From the NCBI GenBank assembly GCA_002319885.1, contig DCFT01000026.1, positions 1,223 to 45,022 of the forward strand: a stretch of DNA of 43,800 nt, given 5' to 3'. This stretch comes from Bacteroidales bacterium UBA1797 (lineage in GTDB: Bacteria > Bacteroidota > Bacteroidia > Bacteroidales > VadinHA17). The notes under the pieces are model-generated. The model had not been told where the DNA came from, did no database searches, and worked only from the letters and a program-made list of their open reading frames with translations. Position numbers and translations under genes: made by a program. Of this stretch, positions 34,700-42,057 are shown one piece after another; the stretch's first letter is position 1, and each line of letters begins with the position of its first letter.

Positions 34700-35677
34700 A
34701 TGAAAAAGATAAATTATATATTGTATGGACTAACACTTATTGCAATGCCTGTAACAAAATTTCCACATGCCGAGATCACCAATGGGTTGATACATGCTTC
34801 GATCTATCTTCCCGATGAAAAAAACAGTTACTACCAGGGAGTCAGGTTTGACTGGTCTGGAAATATGAGCAGTCTTGAGTATAAGGGTCATAATTATTTC
34901 GGTCAATGGTTCAGTAAATATAGTCCTGAAATACATGATGTAATTATGGGCCCGGTTGAAGATTTTACTCCACTCGACTTTTCTGAGACCACCAAGGGGG
35001 GAAACTTTGTCAAAATTGGAGTTGGAGTGCTTTATAAACCAGATGATAAGCCCTATTTGTTCAACAGGTACTATGAGCTGCTTAATCCGGGTAAATGGTC
35101 AGTGAAAAAAAGTCGGGATAAGGTGTTGTTTATTCATGATCTGGAAGATAAGATTTATTCATACCATTATGAAAAAAATGTTCGGCTGATTAAAGATAAA
35201 CCTGAACTGGTGATTGAACATAAGTTGAAAAATAAGGGTTCCCAAACTATAGAAACATCTGTATATGACCATAACTTTTTTATGATTGATAAACATCCAA
35301 TTGGTCCCGGACTTGTGGTGAAATTTCCATTTGATCTGAAAGTAGATTTATCCGGAGAAGGTGTGCTCGGTATGGGAACAATCGGGGAGATAGAGGGTAA
35401 CCAGATTTCATTCATCAGGACTATTGGAAGTGGGGAAGAAGTTGAATGCCCTGTATTGGAGGGGTTTGGTAAGAGCATAAATGACTATGAGATACGGATA
35501 GAAAACAAGATAACAGGGGCAGGAGTAAGAATCACCTGCGATCAGCCACTTCTAAAACTTGCATTCTGGTCATGTTCCACTACACTTTGTCCTGAGCCTT
35601 ATATTAAAATCAAGGTTGAACCCGGAAAAGAAATTACATGGTCTTACAGGTACGAATTCTATATGTTGAATAAATAG
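34700..35677 (+). CDS. Secreted galactose-mutarotase-like beta-sandwich protein
   Basis: The 325-residue protein has an N-terminal hydrophobic segment (about 5-18) and then a continuous beta-rich fold. Features include HAEITNGLIHASIYLPDE, YYQGVRFDWSG near residue 45 and LEYKGHNYFGQWF. HKLKNKGSQTIETSVYDHNFF lies near 172-192, and a C-terminal KLAFWSCSTTLCPEPYIKIKVEPGKEITWSYRYEF stretch closes the fold. The VELVI-H-L.N.G motif and the YDHNFF segment resemble aldose-1-epimerase-like superfamily members. It is divergent from the Tat-exported oxidoreductase and isomerase genes, suggesting sugar handling in the periplasm. Its catalytic status is unknown. Confidence 0.65.
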   Translation: MKKINYILYGLTLIAMPVTKFPHAEITNGLIHASIYLPDEKNSYYQGVRFDWSGNMSSLEYKGHNYFGQWFSKYSPEIHDVIMGPVEDFTPLDFSETTKGGNFVKIGVGVLYKPDDKPYLFNRYYELLNPGKWSVKKSRDKVLFIHDLEDKIYSYHYEKNVRLIKDKPELVIEHKLKNKGSQTIETSVYDHNFFMIDKHPIGPGLVVKFPFDLKVDLSGEGVLGMGTIGEIEGNQISFIRTIGSGEEVECPVLEGFGKSINDYEIRIENKITGAGVRITCDQPLLKLAFWSCSTTLCPEPYIKIKVEPGKEITWSYRYEFYMLNK

Positions 35678-35784
35678 CTCTGATACCCACCTGTTGGCTT
35701 CACTCTTTTGATCTGATGCTTATAATACTTCAGGCAGGCTGTTATTTGTTGTCTTGTAATATCTGCATAGAGCTAATATCTGTT

Positions 35785-36756
35785 TTATTTAACTTCAGCT
35801 TTTAAGCCTGTCTGCACGATTATATTCTTACGCCATTCATACTTTGAGCCATTTTTAATTGCCAGAAGCACATCATATGTCCCAGGAGCGCAACAATTTA
35901 CCACTTTTAGATTATCATAGCTTATTATTTCTATACTCTTATTTGGTTCAGGATTACCGGTTTGTCTGGCTGCAGTTCCGGCAGGATAGAGTTCCATTTT
36001 ATTTACATCCCTGTTGGTCCCTGCATAACTGATTCCTCCGGCATTAAGATTTGTAGAGATCTTATATTTGATATCAGGCTTCATTGTGAAGTTTTCGAGC
36101 CATACGTATTGTGTTTGTCCTGATATAACAATTGATATCAGGAAATCATATGTTCCAGGTTTGATTTTACCACTGGTTTTGCTTATTATCTGTGCGGGAG
36201 GTATGGGTTTGTCGTGTTTACCTTTTTCAAAAACGGTGGGGATTCCAAAATAAAGATCCTGTATTGTGTTGGATTTGCACCTGTCTACCAGTGTCTCATA
36301 TGAAGTCAATCCTTTTGACTGTTCAGGTGATTCTGCAATCATGATCTGGTAGTCATAAAGGGTTATTGAAACGGCTGTCTTAGTTTTAGGTTTTATGAGT
36401 ATGTTACCAGCGACAAAGCTCAATGTACCAGCCTTACCTGAAAGTTTAAAAGTAAGTTTCAGTTCATAAGTACCAGGGGCCGCTCCCTGCAACTTGACCT
36501 CTTTGCCAGCGTTAAGAAGCTTAAATGTTGAACTGGAAATCAGATCACCCAGTGTTCTGATATTTACAACCAATGGTGTTTTATCATTAACTGTCAGTGG
36601 AGCATAACTCTGCTGAACCCAGACATTACTCCAGCAATGTTCAGTTTTAACAGTTATGCCATTGTCAAGTTTATAGGTATAGTCCGAAACCGGTTGAGAG
36701 TGTAGGGAGAGAAGCAAAACTGTCTGGAAGACCAGAAAGAAAAGTAGTTTTTTCAT
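35785..36756 (-). CDS. Secreted protein with three internal PGTY beta repeats
   Basis: The 323-residue protein has a signal peptide (cleavage near LHSQ, residue 21). Three similar units are visible, each with a PGTY turn: residues 94-97 (APGTYELKL), 200-203 (KPGTYDFLI) and 291-294 (APGTYDVLL). Each turn is followed by a strand, a short charged or aromatic stretch and another strand (for example VWLENFTMKPD and EWRKNIIVQTG). This suggests tandem beta-sandwich domains of about 90-105 residues. A double Cys (NCC, near 288) precedes the last unit. No enzyme motif is visible; binding or surface scaffolding is plausible but unproved. I do not recognise a named family. Confidence 0.7.
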   Translation of the reverse strand: MKKLLFFLVFQTVLLLSLHSQPVSDYTYKLDNGITVKTEHCWSNVWVQQSYAPLTVNDKTPLVVNIRTLGDLISSSTFKLLNAGKEVKLQGAAPGTYELKLTFKLSGKAGTLSFVAGNILIKPKTKTAVSITLYDYQIMIAESPEQSKGLTSYETLVDRCKSNTIQDLYFGIPTVFEKGKHDKPIPPAQIISKTSGKIKPGTYDFLISIVISGQTQYVWLENFTMKPDIKYKISTNLNAGGISYAGTNRDVNKMELYPAGTAARQTGNPEPNKSIEIISYDNLKVVNCCAPGTYDVLLAIKNGSKYEWRKNIIVQTGLKAEVK

Positions 36757-36964
36757 CGGAGTGTATTTTTAATCGTTGGGAATGATCATATCAAATTTAC
36801 GCTTTTTAAATAACACATAAAATATTTTTTGAAACCAAAAGTGTTAATAAATGTTACAAAGCATTAACTAATTAAGCATCGTTAACTATTTTTTAAAATC
36901 ATTAGGAATATTTTACCCTGAATTGTTGTCTAATAACATCAACTCATTTAAATAATTAGAGAAT

Positions 36965-37516
36965 ATGAAAAAAAAGATTGAAAAACTTCAGGTTAATTTT
37001 TCTGTTTTCATTCGGTTAGTATCTATCATATTAGTTATGGTACTTGTTACACCGGTTATAACAAGCGCACAGACTGGGAAAGTAAATTTTTCAGGCACAT
37101 GGACGTTAAATACAGAAAAGAGTACTCAGCCACAAGGCGGACCAGGCGGTGGCAGAGGCATGAGAATGGGAGGAAATTTTGTTGCCACACAGGAAGGAAA
37201 TGAATTGACTGTTGTCAGATCAAGAACAGATCAGTCAGGACAACCAGTTACTACTACTTTGAAATATACTCTTGATGGGAAAGAAAGTATAAATACCACA
37301 CCCAGAGGCGAGAGCAAATCAATAGCAAAATGGTCCTCTGATGGAAAGTCCCTGACTATTGAAACATCACGTACCATGGATATGAATGGAGACACAAGGA
37401 CAATGAAATCAACAGAAGTATGGATGTTAACGGATGCAAAAACTCTTTCAGTTACAACTACAAGGCAAGGTATGAATGGTGAGGTAAAAAACAATATGGT
37501 ATATGATAAGAAATAA
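36965..37516 (+). CDS. Secreted protein with FSGTWTLN-type beta-barrel start, function unknown
   Basis: The 183-residue product has a long n-region and a signal helix (about residues 15-34, cleavage near TSAQ). The mature protein opens with KVNFSGTWTLNTEKS, a lipocalin-like beginning known from many secreted proteins of unknown role. A Gly/Arg/Met-rich linker follows (GGPGGGRGMRMGG), then repeated strands with Thr-rich faces (TTTLKYTLDGKES, SIAKWSSDGKSLTIETS, TEVWMLTDAKTLSV). This suggests a small beta-barrel binding protein. It is followed by a clear intrinsic terminator and the remnant of a Spy/LTxxQ gene. Confidence 0.72.
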   Translation: MKKKIEKLQVNFSVFIRLVSIILVMVLVTPVITSAQTGKVNFSGTWTLNTEKSTQPQGGPGGGRGMRMGGNFVATQEGNELTVVRSRTDQSGQPVTTTLKYTLDGKESINTTPRGESKSIAKWSSDGKSLTIETSRTMDMNGDTRTMKSTEVWMLTDAKTLSVTTTRQGMNGEVKNNMVYDKK

Positions 37517-37540
37517 TCTATACAGCGGAATTTAAAATGA

Positions 37541-37568
37541 AAAGGCTCCTTTCGGAGCTTTTTTTTTA
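37541..37568 (+). terminator. Intrinsic terminator after the FSGTWTLN-type gene
   Basis: GGCTCC (37544-37549) pairs with GGAGC(T) at 37554-37559 around a short TTTC loop, with an A-run on the left and an eight-to-nine-base T-run on the right. It lies 25 bp after the stop codon at 37516. Confidence 0.85.
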
Positions 37569-37570
37569 AC

Positions 37571-37726
37571 CTGAGAATAGATCAGTCACCTCAACAGTCT
37601 GATAAAATGCGGAACATGGCTGACATGCACAGGAAAGACATCCTCAGTATTCTTACTGAAGAACAGAAGAAGTATATTGAATCACACAAAGAAATTACTG
37701 CTCCTTTTCCGGAAAGTGGGAAATAG
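37571..37726 (+). pseudogene. Remnant of a Spy/CpxP-like LTxxQ-motif protein
   Basis: An open frame from just after the terminator to TAG at 37724 encodes a hydrophilic peptide ending in MADMHRKDILSILTEEQ, then KKYIESHKE. The pattern His-x-x-x-Ile-x-x-x-Leu-Thr-x-x-Gln followed by Lys and a helix is the LTxxQ unit of Spy/CpxP periplasmic stress chaperones. A signal peptide and the first half of the protein are missing, and no ribosome-binding site precedes the first ATG at 37607. It therefore reads as the decayed 3' end of such a gene rather than a working one. An alternative is a 39-residue small ORF from 37607. Confidence 0.5.
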
Positions 37727-37800
37727 TATTCTGATTGCAGGTAAGATTTCTATTTAATGCAGTTAAGATCTATTCTTATTAATTTTAAGAGAATCAATAT

Positions 37801-38028
37801 TCACCAGTATGCACGGCATTCCAAATTCTCCTTTATATTGTTGCTCTTAATATTAACAGAAAAGAGATCAGTGTGTCCGCGATTTTCGGACTGACCGTTT
37901 TTAGAAGATTTTTCAGGTTGTTTATCCCCGTTAAATTTTTTGTTATTCACAATTCTTATCCATTCAATAAGAGTTATTCCAAAATTTTTTCTTGGGTTTT
38001 CTCCAGTTAGTTTTTCAGTATCGTCCAT
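37801..38028 (-). CDS. Possible small hydrophilic protein, unsupported by family
   Basis: A 75-residue frame from ATG at 38028 begins MDDTEKLTGENPRKNFG and is rich in Lys, Asn and Ser, with one short hydrophobic stretch (ITLIEWIRIV). There is no signal peptide, domain or clear ribosome-binding site. It occupies an otherwise empty gap, faces the same way as the following gene and overlaps nothing else. It may be a real small protein or a chance frame. I do not recognise it. Confidence 0.3.
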   Translation of the reverse strand: MDDTEKLTGENPRKNFGITLIEWIRIVNNKKFNGDKQPEKSSKNGQSENRGHTDLFSVNIKSNNIKENLECRAYW

Positions 38029-38142
38029 TTTGATCGTTATTTTGTTGTTTATAAAATACTGTTCATCTTACGAAATTTATAACAAAATAAGCTGCAATTT
38101 GGTTCAATAGTTACTTCCTGAGGAATTGGAAAGCACAGGTTT

Positions 38143-39084
38143 CTATTTTGAGGCTTGTGCATTCATAAGATCTCTTATTTGTCTCCAGCTAACCAGAATA
38201 ATATGATTTGTCTTTAGAAGCTCTTTAAATTCCTGACTCGAAACCAGATCAAGATCATGTTGACGCCATGCTGAACCGTAGTCATCGTGTCCTTTTGTGA
38301 TAGCTTTCATCTCTTCATTATCGTATGCAATGTGTACTATCATCTCGTTAAGGCCCGGTTTCATTGTTTCAATTCCTTTTTTATAAGCATCAATCCATTT
38401 ACCAGTGATCATTTTAGGTTCAAGCATGAATAGATTATCAAGCAGAAAAATTTTTGATTCCATCGATTTAGCCATATCAGGTTGGAACCAGCTCAGGTAG
38501 GCACGCGGGAACAGTATGGGCAGGTGATATTCTTCTGAAAGGTTCAGATAAATTTTTACGAGTTCAGGATTGGCAAGAACACTGCCCATGTGAGTATCAA
38601 GATGGGTAGGTTGAACACCTGAAGCAATCGCTCTGTCAATCTGGGCTTTAAGTTCCTTTTCAGCTTCAGCTCCCTTTGCAACCTTCCCAAGTTCTTCTAC
38701 AGTCGGATAAAAATAATTGTTTTTATCGAGCAGACTTTGAATCTGATCGGAGGGACTTATGCCTCCCCATTTATACAGGTCCCATTCCGATGTCATCGTC
38801 AGGTGAATACCAACGTCCATCCCCGGATGATCTTTTACATAGGCCGCTATTTCGTTAGCCCATGGACATGGTACCATAATGCTTCCTGAAGTAATATATT
38901 TATTCTCAAAAGCATTTATACATGCCATATTTACGGAATGTGCCAGTCCCATATCATCAGCATGAATAATAAGCAACTTGGAATCTCCGGGATATCCAAG
39001 CATTTCGGCAAGATTTTTATTTCCCTGTGAACTTAAGGTCATTGTGATTAACAATGCTGAAAACAGAATTAAAAGTTTTTTCAT
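38143..39084 (-). CDS. Secreted ChbG/HpnK (YdjC-like) carbohydrate deacetylase
   Basis: From ATG 39084 the protein is 313 residues and starts with a signal peptide (MKKLLILFSALLITMTLSSQG). An in-frame start at 39159 would add 25 non-signal residues. The YdjC-like core shows LLIIHADDMGLAHSVNMA (metal Asp pair), VGIHLTMTSEW (His) and PTHLDTHMG (His-rich metal motif), with PGLNEMIVHIAY near the end. Family members deacetylate chitooligosaccharides or hopanoid glucosamine. Export places the activity in the periplasm here, so it may act on imported or wall-derived amino-sugar glycans. It stands alone between AT-rich gaps. Confidence 0.88.
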   Translation of the reverse strand: MKKLLILFSALLITMTLSSQGNKNLAEMLGYPGDSKLLIIHADDMGLAHSVNMACINAFENKYITSGSIMVPCPWANEIAAYVKDHPGMDVGIHLTMTSEWDLYKWGGISPSDQIQSLLDKNNYFYPTVEELGKVAKGAEAEKELKAQIDRAIASGVQPTHLDTHMGSVLANPELVKIYLNLSEEYHLPILFPRAYLSWFQPDMAKSMESKIFLLDNLFMLEPKMITGKWIDAYKKGIETMKPGLNEMIVHIAYDNEEMKAITKGHDDYGSAWRQHDLDLVSSQEFKELLKTNHIILVSWRQIRDLMNAQASK

Positions 39085-39230
39085 TTTCTTGTTGATTAAT
39101 ATATTAACGAAGAAGTTTAAACTGATGTACGTCTTTAATGCAGTATGAAGTTGTTTCAACGAAATTATAAATAATTCTTACTTAAAGTAAAATATGAGCT
39201 TTAATTTTAGAAACTGCGATTTCAAGAATA

Positions 39231-39268
39231 AAAAAAAGACCTCACAGGTTTTCAATCCTGTGAGGCCT
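39231..39268 (-). terminator. Intrinsic terminator of the coiled-coil gene
   Basis: CCTCACAGG (39240-39248) and CCTGTGAGG (39257-39265) form a nine-base-pair stem with a short loop. On the minus strand the stem is followed by a seven-T run (39237-39231). It lies about 70 bp after the stop of the minus-strand coiled-coil gene. Confidence 0.88.
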
Positions 39269-39337
39269 CATACTTTGTCTTTCACAACATATGCCTGTAG
39301 ATCAGAGCATAATCCTTTTCTATTACTTTATTTTCTA

Positions 39338-40318
39338 TTATTTTACTTCCACAACAGCATACTTTGATATTTTCCAGAATTCTTCCGGATTTTTAATATC
39401 AATGCTGGTTACTTTGTTGTCTTTGTCACGGATCAATTCATAAGAACTGGTTGGGTGATCGGTGATAAGCTTTACAAATTTTGAATTTACCGGGATACTC
39501 TTTAACTGAGTAATATCTACCTGAGTAAATGCACTATTGACAAAATCCTGATGCAAGGATTCTTTTCTCCCAATACCAAGAAATCCACCTTCTTTTGAAA
39601 TCAGACCTTTTGCTTTAAGATCTTTATATGTACCAGATGTAATATATGCTTTGTTCAGCTTGGCTGTCTGATTACTGATTGAATCATTCTTTTGAGCTAT
39701 TGAAGCTTCAGCTTCAGTCATTCGGGTATTTAGTTGTCCTATCTCGAAATCTTTCTTTGTCAGATTTGTCTTAAGATCGGCTATTTCATTTTCACGGTCT
39801 TTCATTGATGCTTCAAGTTCAGCAACTTTTGCCTGCAGACCTTTAATTTCACCACCTGAATTCTTCAACTGGGCAGTAAGTGATGCAATTTTCTTTTTAT
39901 TCTGATCAAGAAGTGTATTAACATACTCTATATCCTTTAAAATCTGTTGTTTCTTGTCTTTTGAAAATTCCTGATCCGATGATTTCATTGAGATTATGTT
40001 TTCCTTCTCTTTTACTGTAGCAAGATCTTTCTCAATTTCATCAAAAGTCAACATCCATTCGTTGATCACTGAATCGCGTGATGTTAATAACTGTGTATAC
40101 GAATGTTTCTGGTTTTCAACGATTGCAACATTTTTCTTCTGCTCGTTTTTGAACATTGAGTTAACAATGAAACCAGCAATAATAAGAACCAGCAAGCTAA
40201 TCAAAGCAGTCGTAAGGACACCTTTCTTAACTCCTTCTTTCTTTGCCTTTCTTTCATTGTTTCGTGAAGCCGCATTGTCATTGACCACACTTTTGTTACT
40301 GTTTACTTCATTTGTCAT
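39338..40318 (-). CDS. Membrane-anchored coiled-coil protein, likely sigma-54 target
   Basis: The 326-residue protein has a basic cytoplasmic N-terminus (about residues 1-33, rich in Asn and Lys) and one membrane helix (about 34-53, VLTTALISLLVLIIAGFIVN). A long coiled coil follows at about 60-225, with heptad-like runs (KKKIASLTAQLKN, LQAKVAELEASMKDRENEIADLKTNL). The C-terminal domain has a conserved-looking start (AYITSGTYKDLKAKGLISKEGGFLGIG) and ends near EFWKISKYAVVEV. I recognise it as a conserved Bacteroidota protein of unknown function. A strong Shine-Dalgarno and a sigma-54-type promoter precede it, and a regulator/kinase pair lies upstream on the same strand. Confidence 0.8.
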   Translation of the reverse strand: MTNEVNSNKSVVNDNAASRNNERKAKKEGVKKGVLTTALISLLVLIIAGFIVNSMFKNEQKKNVAIVENQKHSYTQLLTSRDSVINEWMLTFDEIEKDLATVKEKENIISMKSSDQEFSKDKKQQILKDIEYVNTLLDQNKKKIASLTAQLKNSGGEIKGLQAKVAELEASMKDRENEIADLKTNLTKKDFEIGQLNTRMTEAEASIAQKNDSISNQTAKLNKAYITSGTYKDLKAKGLISKEGGFLGIGRKESLHQDFVNSAFTQVDITQLKSIPVNSKFVKLITDHPTSSYELIRDKDNKVTSIDIKNPEEFWKISKYAVVEVK

Positions 40319-40321
40319 TTT

Positions 40322-40332
40322 AATTCCTCCTT
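40322..40332 (-). promoter_or_regulatory. Strong Shine-Dalgarno sequence for the coiled-coil gene
   Basis: The minus strand reads AAGGAGGAATT, with GGAGG seven bases before the ATG at 40318. Such a complete anti-16S match is unusual in Bacteroidota and points to high translation when the gene is transcribed. Confidence 0.75.
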
Positions 40333-40404
40333 AATAATTTAATAATTTATTTAACTGTCAATATTATTTTTCAGGTATTGTGTAAACTTCATTTTTGTTA
40401 GGCA

Positions 40405-40428
40405 ATCGGTTCAATATATCGGTTCAAT
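40405..40428 (-). repeat. Tandem 11-bp repeats in the leader of the coiled-coil gene
   Basis: ATCGGTTCAAT occurs at 40405-40415 and again at 40418-40428 (plus-strand reading), 13 bp apart. Related CGGTTCA-type sequences occur as TGAACCG at 40542-40548 and CCGTTCAA at 40553-40560. They lie in the predicted 5' leader and upstream of the promoter, and could be a binding site for another regulator. Confidence 0.45.
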
Positions 40429-40470
40429 TTATATAAGTACAACTCCAGAAAGTATATCGGCATATATTAT

Positions 40471-40487
40471 GGCAAATGTTATGCCCC
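40471..40487 (-). promoter_or_regulatory. Sigma-54 (-24/-12) promoter of the coiled-coil gene
   Basis: On the minus strand the site reads GGGCAT-A-ACAT-TTGCC after one preceding G. Compared with TGGCACR-N4-TTGCW, the invariant GG at -24 and GC at -12 are present with exact 12-base spacing; mismatches are at flanking, less conserved positions. The start would be near 40460, giving a leader of about 140 nt before the ATG at 40318. The adjacent sigma-54 activator gene and the upstream palindrome support the call. Confidence 0.72.
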
Positions 40488-40557
40488 GATCAAGCAGAGT
40501 ATTTAATATATTTAAGATGAATGAATTATGATATTGATATATGAACCGGAAACCGTT

Positions 40558-40591
40558 CAATATGAGAAAACAATTCTCATATTGAGAAAAC
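40558..40591 (-). promoter_or_regulatory. Candidate upstream activating sequence (enhancer)
   Basis: CAATATGAGAA (40558-40568) and TTCTCATATTG (40574-40584) are perfect inverses around a five-base spacer. TGAGAAAAC also recurs directly at 40563-40571 and 40583-40591, 20 bp apart, or two helical turns. The palindrome sits about 98-124 bp upstream of the predicted sigma-54 start, where NtrC-type activators bind. It is the obvious candidate site for the adjacent regulator. Confidence 0.6.
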
Positions 40592-40631
40592 TCTGAAACA
40601 GGATTTATGATTTAAACGGGCGGTTAATCAA

Positions 40632-41981
40632 TTATTCTTTTTCTTCCTTTAATATACGGTAGATTGTAGAAATTCCGATATCCAGTTTGCTGGCTGCCAA
40701 TCTGATATCATTGTTATTCTTCTTCAAAGTTGCTTTAATTATTTTAACCTCATATTCCCTTAATGTCAGGTTATCATTCACAACATCAGATAATGGATCA
40801 CCACTGTCTATAACAAGGTCAGCCGGTTCAATATCATCTTTCGAGGATAGTGTAACTGCAAGTTCAATCAGAGATTTCAATTCACGAACGTTACCTGGAA
40901 ATGAATAACTCATCAGTTTCTTTTGGGAAGGCACAGATAATTTCTTTATGCTGAGATTATTTTCATCACAGAATTTTCCTATGAAATATCGTGCAAGGAT
41001 CAGTATGTCATTTGCCCTGTCGCGCAAGGGTGGTAATTCTATTGGCAGACCCAGTAATCTGTAAAAAAGATCTTCTCTGAAATTGCCCTTTTTTACTTCC
41101 TCTTTCAGATTCTTATTTGTTGCAACAACAATCCGGCAGTCGGTTTTCACAGGTTTGTTACTACCTATGCGTACGATTTCTTTTTCCTGAAGAACACGTA
41201 ATAATTTTGCCTGCAGATTAAGTTCCATTTCTCCAATTTCATCCAGAAAGAGAGTGCCTCCGTCGGCCTCTTCAAAACGGCCTATTCGTCGGTATGAAGC
41301 TCCGGTAAAAGCGCCTTTCTCATGACCGAACAGTTCGCTTTCGATTAATTCAGATGGGATAGCAGCAACGTTTACAGTTACAAAAGGTTTGTCTTTAAGT
41401 TTAGAATTATAATGAATTGCCTTGGCTACCAGTTCCTTCCCTGTGCCTGTTTCACCTGAAATGACAACAGTAATGTTTGTACTGAGAGCCTTATCGATAA
41501 GATCATAAACAGCTTTAATAGCCTGACTTTCACCTAAGATACTTTCTTTGAAGCTATATTTTTTTTGTACTTCCTTTCGAAGCGATGTTATCTCTCTTTT
41601 AAGACCTATTCCGTTCCTAATATTTTTAACTGTGTTAAGTAAACGGTCCTTAATGTCCTCTGACTTACTAATATAGTCATAAGCACCCTGTTTAAGCAAG
41701 CTTACCACTGTATCAATATCTTCCTGTTCTGAAATCAGGATCACCTGAATATCAGAATTTTCTTCCCTGATTTTTTTAAGGATCTCAAGCCCCGTAAAAT
41801 CGGGCAGTCGGTAGTCAAGAGTAACAATGTCAGGTGATTCGTGGAGGCATCTCAGAAAATCTTTTCCATTGAAGAAATTCTTTATCTCAAAGTCGGGATT
41901 TAAGGAAAGAGTGTGAACCAAAAGTCTGTTATACCATTCGCTGTCTTCTACAACAAATATTTTAAAAGGCTTTTCAGACAT
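40632..41981 (-). CDS. NtrC-family sigma-54-dependent response regulator
   Basis: The 449-residue protein has a receiver domain (residues about 6-118) with Asp12/Glu11 acidic positions, phospho-acceptor Asp56 (TLDYRLPD), Ser84 and Lys106. The central AAA+ domain has Walker A SGETGTGKE (175-183), the sigma-54-contacting GAFTGA loop (213-218), Walker B GGTLFLDEIGE (231-241) and an arginine-finger region FREDLFYRL. A Fis-type helix-turn-helix closes it (RLAASKLDIGISTIYRIL). It is a complete, activation-competent regulator. It follows the hybrid kinase gene after about 76 bp and precedes the sigma-54 promoter of the coiled-coil gene, which is its likely target. Confidence 0.96.
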   Translation of the reverse strand: MSEKPFKIFVVEDSEWYNRLLVHTLSLNPDFEIKNFFNGKDFLRCLHESPDIVTLDYRLPDFTGLEILKKIREENSDIQVILISEQEDIDTVVSLLKQGAYDYISKSEDIKDRLLNTVKNIRNGIGLKREITSLRKEVQKKYSFKESILGESQAIKAVYDLIDKALSTNITVVISGETGTGKELVAKAIHYNSKLKDKPFVTVNVAAIPSELIESELFGHEKGAFTGASYRRIGRFEEADGGTLFLDEIGEMELNLQAKLLRVLQEKEIVRIGSNKPVKTDCRIVVATNKNLKEEVKKGNFREDLFYRLLGLPIELPPLRDRANDILILARYFIGKFCDENNLSIKKLSVPSQKKLMSYSFPGNVRELKSLIELAVTLSSKDDIEPADLVIDSGDPLSDVVNDNLTLREYEVKIIKATLKKNNNDIRLAASKLDIGISTIYRILKEEKE

Positions 41982-42057
41982 ATCCGATGGAATTCTGGTT
42001 CAAAGTTTATTACTGAGTCTGCAAAGTAAAGTAAAAAAGCCATTATTTGCCAGAGTT

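Larger units (their letters stand above)
40319..40631. other. Regulatory intergenic region between the sigma-54 activator and the coiled-coil gene
   Basis: This 313-bp gap has no coding potential. In transcription order (right to left) it holds the candidate enhancer palindrome, the -24/-12 promoter, tandem CGGTTCA-type repeats within the leader and a strong Shine-Dalgarno. Apart from these I see no hairpin terminator behind the activator gene, so read-through from it is also possible. Confidence 0.7.
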
